A program made the translations under genes and the position numbers. This document shows positions 1 to 8,189 of a stretch of 64,000 nucleotides of DNA, one piece after another. A model generated the notes under the pieces. The model ran no database searches. It had not been told where the DNA came from and saw only the letters and a program-made list of their open reading frames with translations. This DNA is from an uncultured Pelagibacteraceae bacterium (GTDB taxonomy: Bacteria > Pseudomonadota > Alphaproteobacteria > Pelagibacterales > Pelagibacteraceae): the NCBI GenBank assembly GCA_902578775.1, contig CACHEF010000002.1, forward strand, positions 124,001 to 188,000, read 5' to 3'. Within the stretch, counting starts at the first letter, position 1, and the number at the start of each line of letters is the position of its first letter.

Positions 1-184
1 TGGACCAACTTACCATTTGATGGGATTTGATACTGATTTTTTTACTCCAATTTTCGTTATTTCAAGAATAACTGGGTGGTCTGCACACATAATGGAACAA
101 CATGCTGCCAACAAACTTATTCGTCCTCTTGCTAGCTACAAAGGAAATAAGCATCGAAAGGTTATGGAGCTAAATTACAGGTAA
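1..184 (+). CDS. gltA: Citrate synthase, C-terminal end (partial)
   Basis: Only the last 60 codons are inside the window; the gene enters from the left. The frame reads ...TDFFTPIFVISRITGWSAHI, then MEQ, an RPLASY segment and a terminal ELNYR before TAA. The SRITGW.AH..EQ stretch with a following RP is the conserved C-terminal part of hexameric bacterial citrate synthase (oxaloacetate + acetyl-CoA to citrate, entry to the TCA cycle). The stop codon directly abuts the stop of the convergent methyltransferase gene, so there is no space for a separate terminator. Confidence 0.9.
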   Translation, partial: GPTYHLMGFDTDFFTPIFVISRITGWSAHIMEQHAANKLIRPLASYKGNKHRKVMELNYR

Positions 185-814
185 TTACTTTTTTTCAATT
201 TTTGCAAATCTATCATTGCAAATAATATTACATGATAGATCATATTCCTCCACAAATTCATCAATAGCTTTTCTAACTCCAGGTGCGTAAGACAAGTCAT
301 AGTCATCACACATAATTGTTCCATTATTTTTAATAACATCAATACAGCAATGTAAATCATTTATGACTGTTTTGTAATCATGGCCTCCATCTAAAAATAC
401 ATAATTGATTTTTGACATATCAATTTTTTTTAAAATATCATTTGAATTTCCTTGTATTAAAGAAACATTATTTTCAAATTTTTTCAGAAGGTCATTTACA
501 CCTTCTAGACTATAGGGGTTTAGTCTTTTTATATAATTAAAATAGATATTTTTTAATGGATTTGAGAATTTAGTATTTGGAATTATTTCATTTTTATTTT
601 CAAAACTTTCTTTGAAGAGGTCTAAACCTATATATTTAAAATCATATTTATGAATTGAGTACAGTAACTCACAGACATTTCTGCTTGTAACACCATGAAA
701 AACCCCTATCTCAAGAAATACTTTTGGTTTTTTTAAAGCGACTTCTTTTAAAAAAAAATCACCAACACCTTTTTGTTTAAGGCTTGTTTTTCGAAAATAT
801 TTTTTATATTTCAA
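185..814 (-). CDS. Class I SAM-dependent methyltransferase (Methyltransf_24-like)
   Basis: 209 aa. The SAM-binding motif I is visible near residues 32-45 (VFLEIGVFHGVTSR), followed by an acidic residue after the next strand (YIGLDLF). A VFLDGGHDYKTV block and a later GTIMCDDYD block are typical of the class I methyltransferases found among surface-polysaccharide genes. The substrate cannot be read from the sequence. It sits immediately after nrdB on the same strand with almost no gap, so it may be cotranscribed with nrdAB, although the functional link is unclear. Two further methyltransferases of similar style occur at about 18.4 and 22.7 kb. Confidence 0.75.
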   Translation of the reverse strand: MKYKKYFRKTSLKQKGVGDFFLKEVALKKPKVFLEIGVFHGVTSRNVCELLYSIHKYDFKYIGLDLFKESFENKNEIIPNTKFSNPLKNIYFNYIKRLNPYSLEGVNDLLKKFENNVSLIQGNSNDILKKIDMSKINYVFLDGGHDYKTVINDLHCCIDVIKNNGTIMCDDYDLSYAPGVRKAIDEFVEEYDLSCNIICNDRFAKIEKK

Positions 815-815
815 A

Positions 816-1841
816 TTAACTAAAAGCTTCTACCCAAGTACCTTGTGTTGATGCTTTAGAATATTCGGTTGCACGTCCTTCAAAGAAATTCATATGTTCG
901 ACTGCGTTTAACATAGTATCAAGCCATCCTAAAGGATTTTTCTCTACATCGTAAATTGGCTCCAAACCTAATTGAACTAATCTTCTATTCCCAATAAATC
1001 TTATATAGTCTTTAACTTCTTGTGCAGTTAACCCTTCCATTGGACCCATTTCAAAAGCTAGATCAATGAAAGCATCTTCATGTGAAATAATAGTTCTACA
1101 TGCTTCATAAATTTCTTTTTTTAATTTTGGTGTCCAAATTTCAGGATTTTCTTTAATAAATTCTTTGAAAATTCTAATCATCGAATTGCAATGGAGAGTT
1201 TCATCTCTAACAGACCAAGTAACAATCTGACCCATGCCTTTAAGTTTATTGTGTCTTGGAAAGTTTAATAAAATTGCAAAACTCGCAAACAGTTGCAAGC
1301 CTTCTGTAAAGGCACTAAATACTGCAACTGTTTTTGCAATATCTTCTTTAGAATTTACATTAAAACCTTGCATGTAATCATATTTATCTTTCATCTCTTT
1401 GTATTTCATGAAAGCCGAATATTCAGACTCGGGCATACCAATCGTATCCAACAAGTGAGAGTATGCAGCTACATGCACTGTTTCCATAGCAGCAAAAGCT
1501 GTCATCATCATTAAAACTTCTGTTGGCTTAAAAACTGTTGTGTAGTGTCTCAAATAACAATTGTTTACCTCAACATCTGCTTGTGTAAAAAATCTAAATA
1601 TTTGAGTGACTAGGTTTTTTTCAGGTTGAGATAAATTTTTTTGCCAATCTCTTACATCATCACCTAATGGCACTTCTTCAGGTAACCAGTGAATTCTTTG
1701 TTGAGTTAACCATGCATCGTAACACCATGGATATCTAAACGGTTTATAAACTGGATTTTCAACTAATAATCCCATTTTTTTTGGTTGAATTATCTCTTTT
1801 TTTTCCTCTTTAGTTTTTGTGATTATTGACATGATAGACAT
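816..1841 (-). CDS. nrdB: Ribonucleoside-diphosphate reductase beta subunit, class Ia
   Basis: 341 aa. R2 subunit carrying the di-iron/tyrosyl radical cofactor for ribonucleotide reduction. Diagnostic residues are visible: D89 (TQADVEVN), E120 and H123 in METVH, and the radical tyrosine Y127 four residues after H123, the spacing of E. coli E115/H118/Y122. A second ligand set is provided by later E and E..H motifs (DETLH near residue 213). The start at 1841 overlaps the end of nrdA by 19 bases, implying translational coupling; a second in-frame Met three codons later is an alternative start. The radical tyrosine argues for a conventional Ia enzyme rather than a Tyr-less R2. Confidence 0.95.
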   Translation of the reverse strand: MSIMSIITKTKEEKKEIIQPKKMGLLVENPVYKPFRYPWCYDAWLTQQRIHWLPEEVPLGDDVRDWQKNLSQPEKNLVTQIFRFFTQADVEVNNCYLRHYTTVFKPTEVLMMMTAFAAMETVHVAAYSHLLDTIGMPESEYSAFMKYKEMKDKYDYMQGFNVNSKEDIAKTVAVFSAFTEGLQLFASFAILLNFPRHNKLKGMGQIVTWSVRDETLHCNSMIRIFKEFIKENPEIWTPKLKKEIYEACRTIISHEDAFIDLAFEMGPMEGLTAQEVKDYIRFIGNRRLVQLGLEPIYDVEKNPLGWLDTMLNAVEHMNFFEGRATEYSKASTQGTWVEAFS

Positions 1842-3763
1842 TCCTCATATTCTGGTTGTTCTTCTTTTTGTTTGTTTTTGGATTTATATACATTAGCCGT
1901 AATATCAGTTGAATTTGCGTTATTGATATTTTCGGCCCTTTGAATTGATTTTGATCTGCAATAGTAAAGGCTTTTAAGACCTTTTTTCCATGCATCAAAA
2001 TGAATTCTATGTAATTCTTTTTTGTGAACATCTGCTGGTAGAAATAAATTAACTGATTGTGCTTGTGAAATGAATGGAGTTCGATCACCACTTAACTCTA
2101 TAATCCATTTTTGGTTTAACTCAAAAGCAGTTTTGAAAACGTCTTTTTCTAATTCTGTCAAAAAGCTTAAGTGAGATACGGATCCTTGGTTTGTGGTAAT
2201 TGTAGACCATGTTTCATCATCATTTTTTCCATGCCCCTCTAAAATTTCTTCTAAATATCTATTTCTAACATTAAAAGATCCTGACAAAGTTTTGTGTGTA
2301 TAACTATTAGCTGCTATAGGTTCAACTCCTGGTGAAGCGCCTCCGCATATAATAGAAATAGACGCTGTAGGAGCAATTGCTGTTTTATTTGAAAATCTTT
2401 CTTTAAAACCATATTCAGCAGCATCTGGGCAAGCTCCTCTTTCCTCTGCTAAATCGTTTGATGCTTTATTTACTTGTTCATCTATTTGTTTAAATATTTT
2501 TTTATTCCATGATTTGGCCATAACAGATTCCAGAGGAATTCTGTTTTTTTGTAAAAAGGAATGAAAACCCATCACTCCTAATCCTACACTTCTTTCTCTT
2601 TCAGCAGAATATTTTGCATCTTTAAATTGTTCTGGAGCTTTGTTGATAAAATCAGTCAAAACATTATCTAAAAATCTCATCACATCTCCAATCATATCTG
2701 GATCATCTTTCCACTCATCATATTTTTCTAAATTTAATGAAGACAAACAGCAAACAGCTGTTCTATCTCTTCCGTCTTTATCAATGCCAGTAGGTAAAGT
2801 TATCTCACTGCAAAGATTTGAGGTTTTAACTGTAAGGTTTGCTAATTTATGATGTTGAGGAATTTGTCTGTTAACGGTATCAATATAAATAATATAAGGC
2901 TCACCTGTTTCGATTCTTGCAGTTAGTAATCTTATCCATAAGTTTCTTGCAGATATAGTTTGTTGAATGGATCCGTCAGCTGGACTCTTTAATGCCCATT
3001 GCTCATCATTTTCTACGGCTCTCATAAATGCATCAGAAACCAAAACACCATGGTGTAAGTTTAATGCTTTTCTATTAGGGTCTCCTCCTGTTGGCCTTCT
3101 CATTTCCATAAATTCTTCAATTTCAGGGTGATCAACTGGAAGATAACATGCTGCAGAACCTCTTCTTAGAGAACCTTGGCTTATTGCCATAGTTAATGAA
3201 TCCATAACTTTAATGAAAGGAATTATTCCAGAAGTTTTTCCAACTTTACCTATTTTTTCTCCAATAGATCTTAAATTTCCCCAATAGCTACCAATTCCTC
3301 CACCTTTAGCAGCCAACCAAACGTTTTCGCTCCATAGATCTAAAATTCCTCCTAAACTGTCAGATGCTTCATTTAGAAAACAAGAAATTGGTAATCCTCT
3401 TTTAGTTCCACCATTTGATAAAACTGGTGTAGCTGGCATAAACCACAAATTACTAATGTAGTTATAAATTCTTTGCGCATGTAAATTATCATCAGCATAA
3501 GTACTAGCTACTCTTGCAAATAAATCTTGGAAAGACTCATTGTGACCAAGATATCTATCTTTTAAAGTTGCCTTACCAAAATCAGTTAAGTTTGCATCTT
3601 TTGATCTGTCAATTTTAATTATTATGCCTTTATCATTTTGAAACAACTCGGTTTCATTATTTAACGAGAATAAATCTGGTCTATTGTTTTTTTGGACTTC
3701 TTTGACTTCGGGGCTATATTCAGAGACAGCTTTCTTTAATGCCTGTGATAGTATTTTATTCAT
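1823..3763 (-). CDS. nrdA: Ribonucleoside-diphosphate reductase alpha subunit
   Basis: 646 aa catalytic R1 subunit. The active-site pieces are in order: C128 (LPISCFL), N316-C318-E320 in SNLCSEI (thiyl radical site), C338/C339 in AVCCLSSLNL, the tyrosine pair in SLYYCRSKS for radical transfer, and a C-terminal ECLSCQ redox cysteine pair that takes electrons from thioredoxin or glutaredoxin. It is shorter than E. coli NrdA (about 760 aa): catalytic-domain sequence begins within about 60-100 residues, leaving no room for an N-terminal ATP-cone. dATP overall-activity control is therefore probably absent. It is followed by the overlapping nrdB. The leader holds repeats described separately. Confidence 0.95.
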   Translation of the reverse strand: MNKILSQALKKAVSEYSPEVKEVQKNNRPDLFSLNNETELFQNDKGIIIKIDRSKDANLTDFGKATLKDRYLGHNESFQDLFARVASTYADDNLHAQRIYNYISNLWFMPATPVLSNGGTKRGLPISCFLNEASDSLGGILDLWSENVWLAAKGGGIGSYWGNLRSIGEKIGKVGKTSGIIPFIKVMDSLTMAISQGSLRRGSAACYLPVDHPEIEEFMEMRRPTGGDPNRKALNLHHGVLVSDAFMRAVENDEQWALKSPADGSIQQTISARNLWIRLLTARIETGEPYIIYIDTVNRQIPQHHKLANLTVKTSNLCSEITLPTGIDKDGRDRTAVCCLSSLNLEKYDEWKDDPDMIGDVMRFLDNVLTDFINKAPEQFKDAKYSAERERSVGLGVMGFHSFLQKNRIPLESVMAKSWNKKIFKQIDEQVNKASNDLAEERGACPDAAEYGFKERFSNKTAIAPTASISIICGGASPGVEPIAANSYTHKTLSGSFNVRNRYLEEILEGHGKNDDETWSTITTNQGSVSHLSFLTELEKDVFKTAFELNQKWIIELSGDRTPFISQAQSVNLFLPADVHKKELHRIHFDAWKKGLKSLYYCRSKSIQRAENINNANSTDITANVYKSKNKQKEEQPEYEECLSCQ

Positions 3764-3766
3764 TTT

Positions 3767-3792
3767 TTGTTAATATAACTTGTTAATATAAC
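3767..3792. repeat. Tandem 13-bp direct repeat in nrdA leader
   Basis: Two perfect head-to-tail copies of TTGTTAATATAAC lie at 3767-3779 and 3780-3792, ending four bases before the nrdA start codon (minus strand). Each copy contains a GTTA-ATA-TAAC near-palindrome. Together with the inverted repeat just upstream they look like a regulator-binding array rather than a chance AT-rich run. Confidence 0.6.
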
Positions 3793-3796
3793 GAAA

Positions 3797-3843
3797 ACAA
3801 CTATATGTTGTGTGCGCTTGGTGTTGATATACTAAATATTATA
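3797..3843 (-). promoter_or_regulatory. Candidate nrdA promoter with NrdR-box-like dyad
   Basis: On the minus strand a perfect TATAAT occurs at 3838-3843, although I see no good -35 at 17 bases. Downstream lies CAACTATATGTTG (3798-3810), a CAAC/GTTG dyad around TATAT, resembling the NrdR box consensus (acaCwAtATaTwGtgt). Its centre is 30 bases from the centre of the distal 13-bp repeat copy. NrdR boxes typically occur as pairs about three helical turns apart. The assignment to NrdR is inference. Confidence 0.45.
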
Positions 3844-3921
3844 TAAATCAACAGAACATTTATAGAACATTAAAAAAATAATTCAACTATAAAAATGAAA
3901 AAAATGTAAGTAATTAACAGC

Positions 3922-5376
3922 ATGACTCAATCTATAAAAATAGACCCCTTCGGCTTTAGGGAATATGACGCACGATGGATTTATGAAAAAGATATCAACG
4001 AGCTTGGAATCACGAATCTCGGAAAGGGTCTAGGTACCCAAATTAAAAAACATACTAAGAAAAAAAATCCAAGAGTAATAGTCGGACATGATTACAGATC
4101 GTACAGTGAGAAAATAAAGTCAGCATTAAAAAAAGGTTTGGTTTCAACTGGGTGTTTTATTGAAGATGTTGGATTATCATTATCACCAATGGTTTATTTC
4201 GCACAATTTAACTTAGATGCAGATGCAGTTGCAATGGTAACAGCTAGTCATAATGAAAACGGCTGGACAGGAGTAAAAATGGGAATCAAAAAAGGATTAA
4301 CTCATGCCCCTGAAGAAATGACAGAATTGAAAGAAATCACTTTAAATCAAAATTTTACTAAAGATGAAGGTAATGAAAAAAAAATAAACAATTTTGATAA
4401 AGTCTATAAAGAGGATTTAATTAATAAGAATAAATTAACAAAAAAAATAAAAGCTGTTGTTGCTTGTGGTAATGGTACAGCAGGAATTTTTGCACCTGAT
4501 GTACTAAGAGGTATAGGATGTGAAGTGGTAGAATTAGACTGTAGTTTAGATTGGAATTTTCCAAAATATAATCCAAACCCTGAGGATCTTGAGATGCTTC
4601 ATGCTATAGCAAAATCAGTAAAAGAAAACAATGCAGATATAGGTTTTGGTTTTGATGGAGATGGCGATCGTGTTGGTGTAATTGATAACGAAGGAAACGA
4701 AATTTTTTCTGATAAAATAGGATTGTTAATTGCTAGGAACCTATCAAATTCACATAAAAATTCAAAGTTTATTGTAGATGTAAAATCTACTGGTCTTTAC
4801 TCAACTGACAAAATTTTAAGTAAAAATCAATGTGAAACTTTATATTGGAAAACAGGTCATTCTCACATTAAAAGGAAAGTACATAGCGAAAATGCTTTAG
4901 CTGGATTTGAAAAAAGTGGACACTTTTTTTTCAATCAACCATTGGGTTATGGTTATGATGATGGAATTAATTCAGCAATTCAAGTATGTCACTTATTAAA
5001 TAATCAAAATAAGAAGATGAGTGAAATAATTAAAGAACTTCCTATTACTTACCAATCACCAACAATGGCACCATTTTGTAAAGATGAGGAAAAATATAAT
5101 GTCGTTGATGAAATGGTGAGAGAGTTTAAAAAGATAAAAGACCAAAAAATAAAGATAGATAATCAAGAAATAAAAGAAATTATAACTGTAAATGGAATTA
5201 GATTTTCTTTTGAAGATGGTTCTTGGGGTTTAATAAGAGCATCATCAAACAAACCATCTTTAGTTGTAGTGACTGAAAGTCCGACGTCAGATGAGAGGAA
5301 ATTAAATATTTTCAAATTTATTGATAAAACATTAATGAAAACTGGTAAGATAGGAGAATACGACCAGAAAATTTAG
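3922..5376 (+). CDS. Phosphomannomutase/phosphoglucomutase family protein
   Basis: 484 aa, an alpha-D-phosphohexomutase that interconverts hexose 6- and 1-phosphates to feed nucleotide-sugar synthesis. All four signature regions are visible: the phosphoserine loop TASHNENG (S109), the Mg2+ loop GFDGDGDRVGVID near residue 245, the sugar-specificity loop FEKSGH, and the C-terminal phosphate-binding RASSNKPSLVV. This is the ManB/AlgC type; mannose versus glucose preference cannot be decided here. It fits as the source of hexose-1-phosphate for the dTDP-, UDP- and CDP-sugar pathways further right. The stop is directly adjacent to the stop of the convergent coiled-coil gene. Confidence 0.88.
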   Translation: MTQSIKIDPFGFREYDARWIYEKDINELGITNLGKGLGTQIKKHTKKKNPRVIVGHDYRSYSEKIKSALKKGLVSTGCFIEDVGLSLSPMVYFAQFNLDADAVAMVTASHNENGWTGVKMGIKKGLTHAPEEMTELKEITLNQNFTKDEGNEKKINNFDKVYKEDLINKNKLTKKIKAVVACGNGTAGIFAPDVLRGIGCEVVELDCSLDWNFPKYNPNPEDLEMLHAIAKSVKENNADIGFGFDGDGDRVGVIDNEGNEIFSDKIGLLIARNLSNSHKNSKFIVDVKSTGLYSTDKILSKNQCETLYWKTGHSHIKRKVHSENALAGFEKSGHFFFNQPLGYGYDDGINSAIQVCHLLNNQNKKMSEIIKELPITYQSPTMAPFCKDEEKYNVVDEMVREFKKIKDQKIKIDNQEIKEIITVNGIRFSFEDGSWGLIRASSNKPSLVVVTESPTSDERKLNIFKFIDKTLMKTGKIGEYDQKI

Positions 5377-6459
5377 TTAATTTTTCTCATCTTTGTTTTC
5401 ACTATCATTTATTTCATTTTCATCTTTTAGTGGTGTTGAATTATCACTGTAAAATTTTTTAATTAATTCTTCTTCTCTTGCTCTTTGTTCTTGATCAAAT
5501 TTATCTTCCCATTCTTTTATTCTACGATTTTCCTCTTTAATTCTCTCTTCTTCTTCATCTTTTTCTCTCAATAACTTAGCCCTCTCCTCATCAATAATCC
5601 TCTGTTTTTCCTGTTCTTTTCTAATTTCCTCAACTCTTTCTCTCTCCTCTTTTTCTTTTAATAATTTTTCAGATTCTGCATCCTTTATTTGCTGTTCTTT
5701 TTCCCTTAACTCTTCCTCTTTAGCTCTTTGCTCTGCTTGTTCTTCTAAGATTTGTCTTTCTAGATCTTGTTTTCTATCTAATTCAAGTTGTCTTAATCTA
5801 TTTTCAGTTTCTCTTAATTTTTCTTCCTCATATTTTAACTTTCTTGCAGCTTCTCTTAGTTTTTGCTCTTCATCTAACCTTTTTTGTCTTTCTAAGTCTC
5901 TCAATCTATTTCTTTCTTTTCTCTCACTCTCCTTTTCCTCTCTTCGTTTTTGAGCTTCTAATTCTTTAGACTTTATCTCCTCCAATTTAATTCTATTTTT
6001 TTCTTCTCTAACTTTTTGTCTTTCTAGTATTTTTATTCTAAGTTCTTCCTCTTTTAGTCTTCTTGCGTCTTCTCTTAATTTTTTTGCTTCCTCATCCTTA
6101 ATTTTTTGTTGTTCAATTTTTAAACGTTTCTCCTCAATTTTTTTCCTTTTTTCCTCATTTTTTTGAATTTGTTTCTCATTTTCTGTAATTAATTTTTTTT
6201 GAGCTAATATTTGAAGCTTCTCTTCTTTGGCTCTCTTAATTTTATCTTTCTGAGCTTGCTTCTTTTGTTCTTGAATTTCTTTTTTTTCTTGTATTTTTTT
6301 TTCTTTTTCTATTCTTAATTTATTTTTTTCTCTATCTTTTTTTAAGTTTTGGAAAAAGTTTTCCATTTTTTTTTTTGTTCCGCCAATAATATTCTCTGGA
6401 GAAAATTTGAAAATTTTTGAATTATTTTGAGTATTTTTTTTTATCTTTTTTTTACTCAT
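5377..6459 (-). CDS. Long highly charged helical (coiled-coil / single alpha-helix) protein
   Basis: 360 aa using the Met of MSKKKIKK as start; a 40-residue upstream extension is possible but is hydrophobic and unlike the rest. From about residue 60 to 335 almost every residue is E, K, R, Q, L, I, D or A, with quasi-repeated blocks such as KKLREDARRLKEEE and QKLREAARKLKYEEE. No glycine, proline, cysteine or enzymatic motif appears in this span. It should form a long coiled coil or a free-standing charged single helix. The N-terminus (MSKKKIKKNTQ...FSPENIIGG) is basic; the C-terminus is acidic and probably disordered. I recognise no family; a structural or scaffold role is a guess. Confidence 0.7.
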   Translation of the reverse strand: MSKKKIKKNTQNNSKIFKFSPENIIGGTKKKMENFFQNLKKDREKNKLRIEKEKKIQEKKEIQEQKKQAQKDKIKRAKEEKLQILAQKKLITENEKQIQKNEEKRKKIEEKRLKIEQQKIKDEEAKKLREDARRLKEEELRIKILERQKVREEKNRIKLEEIKSKELEAQKRREEKESERKERNRLRDLERQKRLDEEQKLREAARKLKYEEEKLRETENRLRQLELDRKQDLERQILEEQAEQRAKEEELREKEQQIKDAESEKLLKEKEERERVEEIRKEQEKQRIIDEERAKLLREKDEEEERIKEENRRIKEWEDKFDQEQRAREEELIKKFYSDNSTPLKDENEINDSENKDEKN

Positions 6460-6563
6460 TTTATAAAATACCAATTTTTCATCATTGTTGCATACAAAAG
6501 TTGTGTTTAATTTGAGTGCAATTTTTGAGTGAAAACTTTGATATACCAAGTAAATTAAAATAA

Positions 6564-6666
6564 TAACACTTAAATTCAACTATTAAGTGTTAATAAAAAT
6601 TTAAAGAATCAATTAAATTCAACTTGTGAGGTGATGGAGGGAGACTGAAGTCACCTCTTTTTTTTT
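6564..6666 (+). promoter_or_regulatory. Structured leader upstream of DUF2061 gene
   Basis: Non-coding stretch between divergent genes. It contains a 10-bp AT-rich inverted repeat (6564-6573 with 6583-6592, core AACACTTAA/TTAAGTGTT), then a GC-rich hairpin with a U9 tail ending at the AUG. The 12-mer TTAAATTCAACT occurs twice: once across the 3' side and loop of the first hairpin (6570-6581) and once just before the second hairpin (6613-6624). The layout could be an attenuator or a small RNA ending at the terminator. I do not recognise a known riboswitch class. Confidence 0.5.
6628..6666 (+). terminator. Intrinsic terminator hairpin directly abutting a start codon
   Basis: GAGGTGA (6628-6634) pairs perfectly with TCACCTC (6651-6657) around a 16-base loop and is followed by nine Ts that run directly into the ATG of the DUF2061 gene. 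The GC-rich stem stands out sharply in this AT-rich background. It either ends a short upstream RNA or attenuates the downstream gene. Confidence 0.7.
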
Positions 6667-6867
6667 ATGGCAGACAAAAAAATTAGATCAGTCGCTAAAA
6701 CCTTCTCATGGAGGCTTTTAATTTTTATTTACTGGGTTATTTTTGGCTACATATATACTGGAACATTTATAGGTGCAGGAATATTAGGGATTGGTTCAAT
6801 TATTCCACTTTTTTTCTATTATTTTCATGAAAGAATTTGGAATAAAATTAAATGGGGAACTAATTAA
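6667..6867 (+). CDS. DUF2061 small membrane protein
   Basis: 66 aa. The sequence opens MADKKIRSVAKTFSWR, matching the start of DUF2061 domains, with two hydrophobic segments (about residues 15-30 and 34-52) separated by a short glycine-rich turn, so it is a two-pass inner-membrane protein. The function of DUF2061 is not established; in other bacteria the domain occurs near sulfate-assimilation genes. No Shine-Dalgarno sequence is possible, because the nine bases before ATG are the U-tract of a terminator-like hairpin. Expression therefore probably depends on readthrough or leaderless-like initiation. The stop lies six bases from the convergent decarboxylase stop. Confidence 0.75.
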   Translation: MADKKIRSVAKTFSWRLLIFIYWVIFGYIYTGTFIGAGILGIGSIIPLFFYYFHERIWNKIKWGTN

Positions 6868-6873
6868 AATTTT

Positions 6874-8178
6874 TTAAATATATTTATTAATTTTATCAGA
6901 AATGATTACATTTTTATTATTAATGTAATCCTCGTGATTTTTTTCGATATTTTTTAGTTCATACAAATAATTAACCATTACACCAAAAGATCTATTAAAT
7001 CCAACCTCAGATATATTTGCATTTATGATTATGTCTTCAATTATTGCTCCATTACCTAAGTGAAATCTAGTTACATCATTAATAGGTAATAGCTTATGAT
7101 TTTTTTCATTAATTAAATAATGGGCAACTAATCTTAATATCGCATCTTTATTAGAAACAATTCTAGGATCTCCTATTTTCAAATCAGAAGATTTTAAAAA
7201 AGATATATTTTCTGTTGGTATATTTTTTAATATATTTTTTATTTTATTTTCTTCTAAATATGAAAACCAATCTCTAAAACCTGGGATAGGTGATAATGTG
7301 CCAAAGTATTTAATATTAGGCAATTCTTCCTGTATTTCATAAACAACTCTTTTTATCAAAAAATTTCCCAATGTAACTCTTGATAAACCCTCTTGACAAT
7401 TACTAATAGAATAGAAGGTCGCTGTATCATATTTTTTGTCTCCCTCAGAATGAGGTTTAGTTATTTCTTGAATTGATTTACCAAGTCCGTTTGTAAGTGC
7501 TACTTGAACAAAAATTATTGGTTCATCCTCTAATGCTGGATGAAAATAAGAAAAAAATCTTCTATCTTCCCCTAACCTTCTTTTGAGTTCATTCATATTC
7601 TTAATTTCATGAACTCTTTCATATTTCATAATTTTTTCTAAAATAGCTGCTTTTGTATCCCATGTAATTTTTGCCAATCTTAAAAATCCAGGATTAAACC
7701 AAGATTTAAATAATTCTCTTAAATCGTTATCTAGTGATTTTAGTTCTGGATTATCTTTCAATATCTTTAATAAATCTTCTCTTAATGCAACTATTGTTGA
7801 TATGCCATTTGGAGCCATATTCATTCTCCTAAATAACTCTCTTCTTTTTCCCTCTGATACAACAAACAAGTTATATAAATTTATATCATTTTGTGTCTTT
7901 TGATAATTTTCAATAGCATTAGAAACTTTGTTATGACTAGGTTTATATTTTTCATTAATTTTTTTAAAAAACTGAATCTTATTTTCAAGACTTAATGTTT
8001 TGTAAAGATCAGTAACATCCCTCGCAACAGTAATACCAAAAGCTGCACCTTTGTTTGATATTAAATCATCGCACAAAGAAATTATTGTTTCTAGATCATT
8101 CTTTTTAAGGTCTTTTTTTCTGAATAACTTTTGACCAACATCTGCTATCGATGAAATAATATCTTTTAAATTAAACAT
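6874..8178 (-). CDS. Malonyl-CoA decarboxylase
   Basis: 434 aa, within the usual length of the MCD family (malonyl-CoA to acetyl-CoA + CO2). The catalytic C-terminal domain shows the FGTLSPIPGFRDWF block carrying the conserved serine and the RFHLGNGA block carrying the conserved histidine, followed by GVMVNYLY. The N-terminal helical oligomerisation part is present. The gene follows the TauE-like gene by 11 bases and lies downstream of a TRAP transporter on the same strand. That suggests a role in catabolism of malonate or a malonyl-CoA-yielding acid rather than fatty-acid control. Confidence 0.9.
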   Translation of the reverse strand: MFNLKDIISSIADVGQKLFRKKDLKKNDLETIISLCDDLISNKGAAFGITVARDVTDLYKTLSLENKIQFFKKINEKYKPSHNKVSNAIENYQKTQNDINLYNLFVVSEGKRRELFRRMNMAPNGISTIVALREDLLKILKDNPELKSLDNDLRELFKSWFNPGFLRLAKITWDTKAAILEKIMKYERVHEIKNMNELKRRLGEDRRFFSYFHPALEDEPIIFVQVALTNGLGKSIQEITKPHSEGDKKYDTATFYSISNCQEGLSRVTLGNFLIKRVVYEIQEELPNIKYFGTLSPIPGFRDWFSYLEENKIKNILKNIPTENISFLKSSDLKIGDPRIVSNKDAILRLVAHYLINEKNHKLLPINDVTRFHLGNGAIIEDIIINANISEVGFNRSFGVMVNYLYELKNIEKNHEDYINNKNVIISDKINKYI

Positions 8179-8189
8179 TTATTTTTCAA

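Noticed and set aside
5377-6459. CRISPR or DNA tandem-repeat array from the repetitive look of the sequence
   Set aside because: The repetition is at the protein level (charged helix), with no constant-length DNA repeats or unique spacers.
6460-6579. N-terminal extension (MNLSVII...) of the charged-helix protein
   Set aside because: The extra 40 residues are of a different composition and would cover the leader region of the divergent gene; the MSKKKIKK start fits the rest better.
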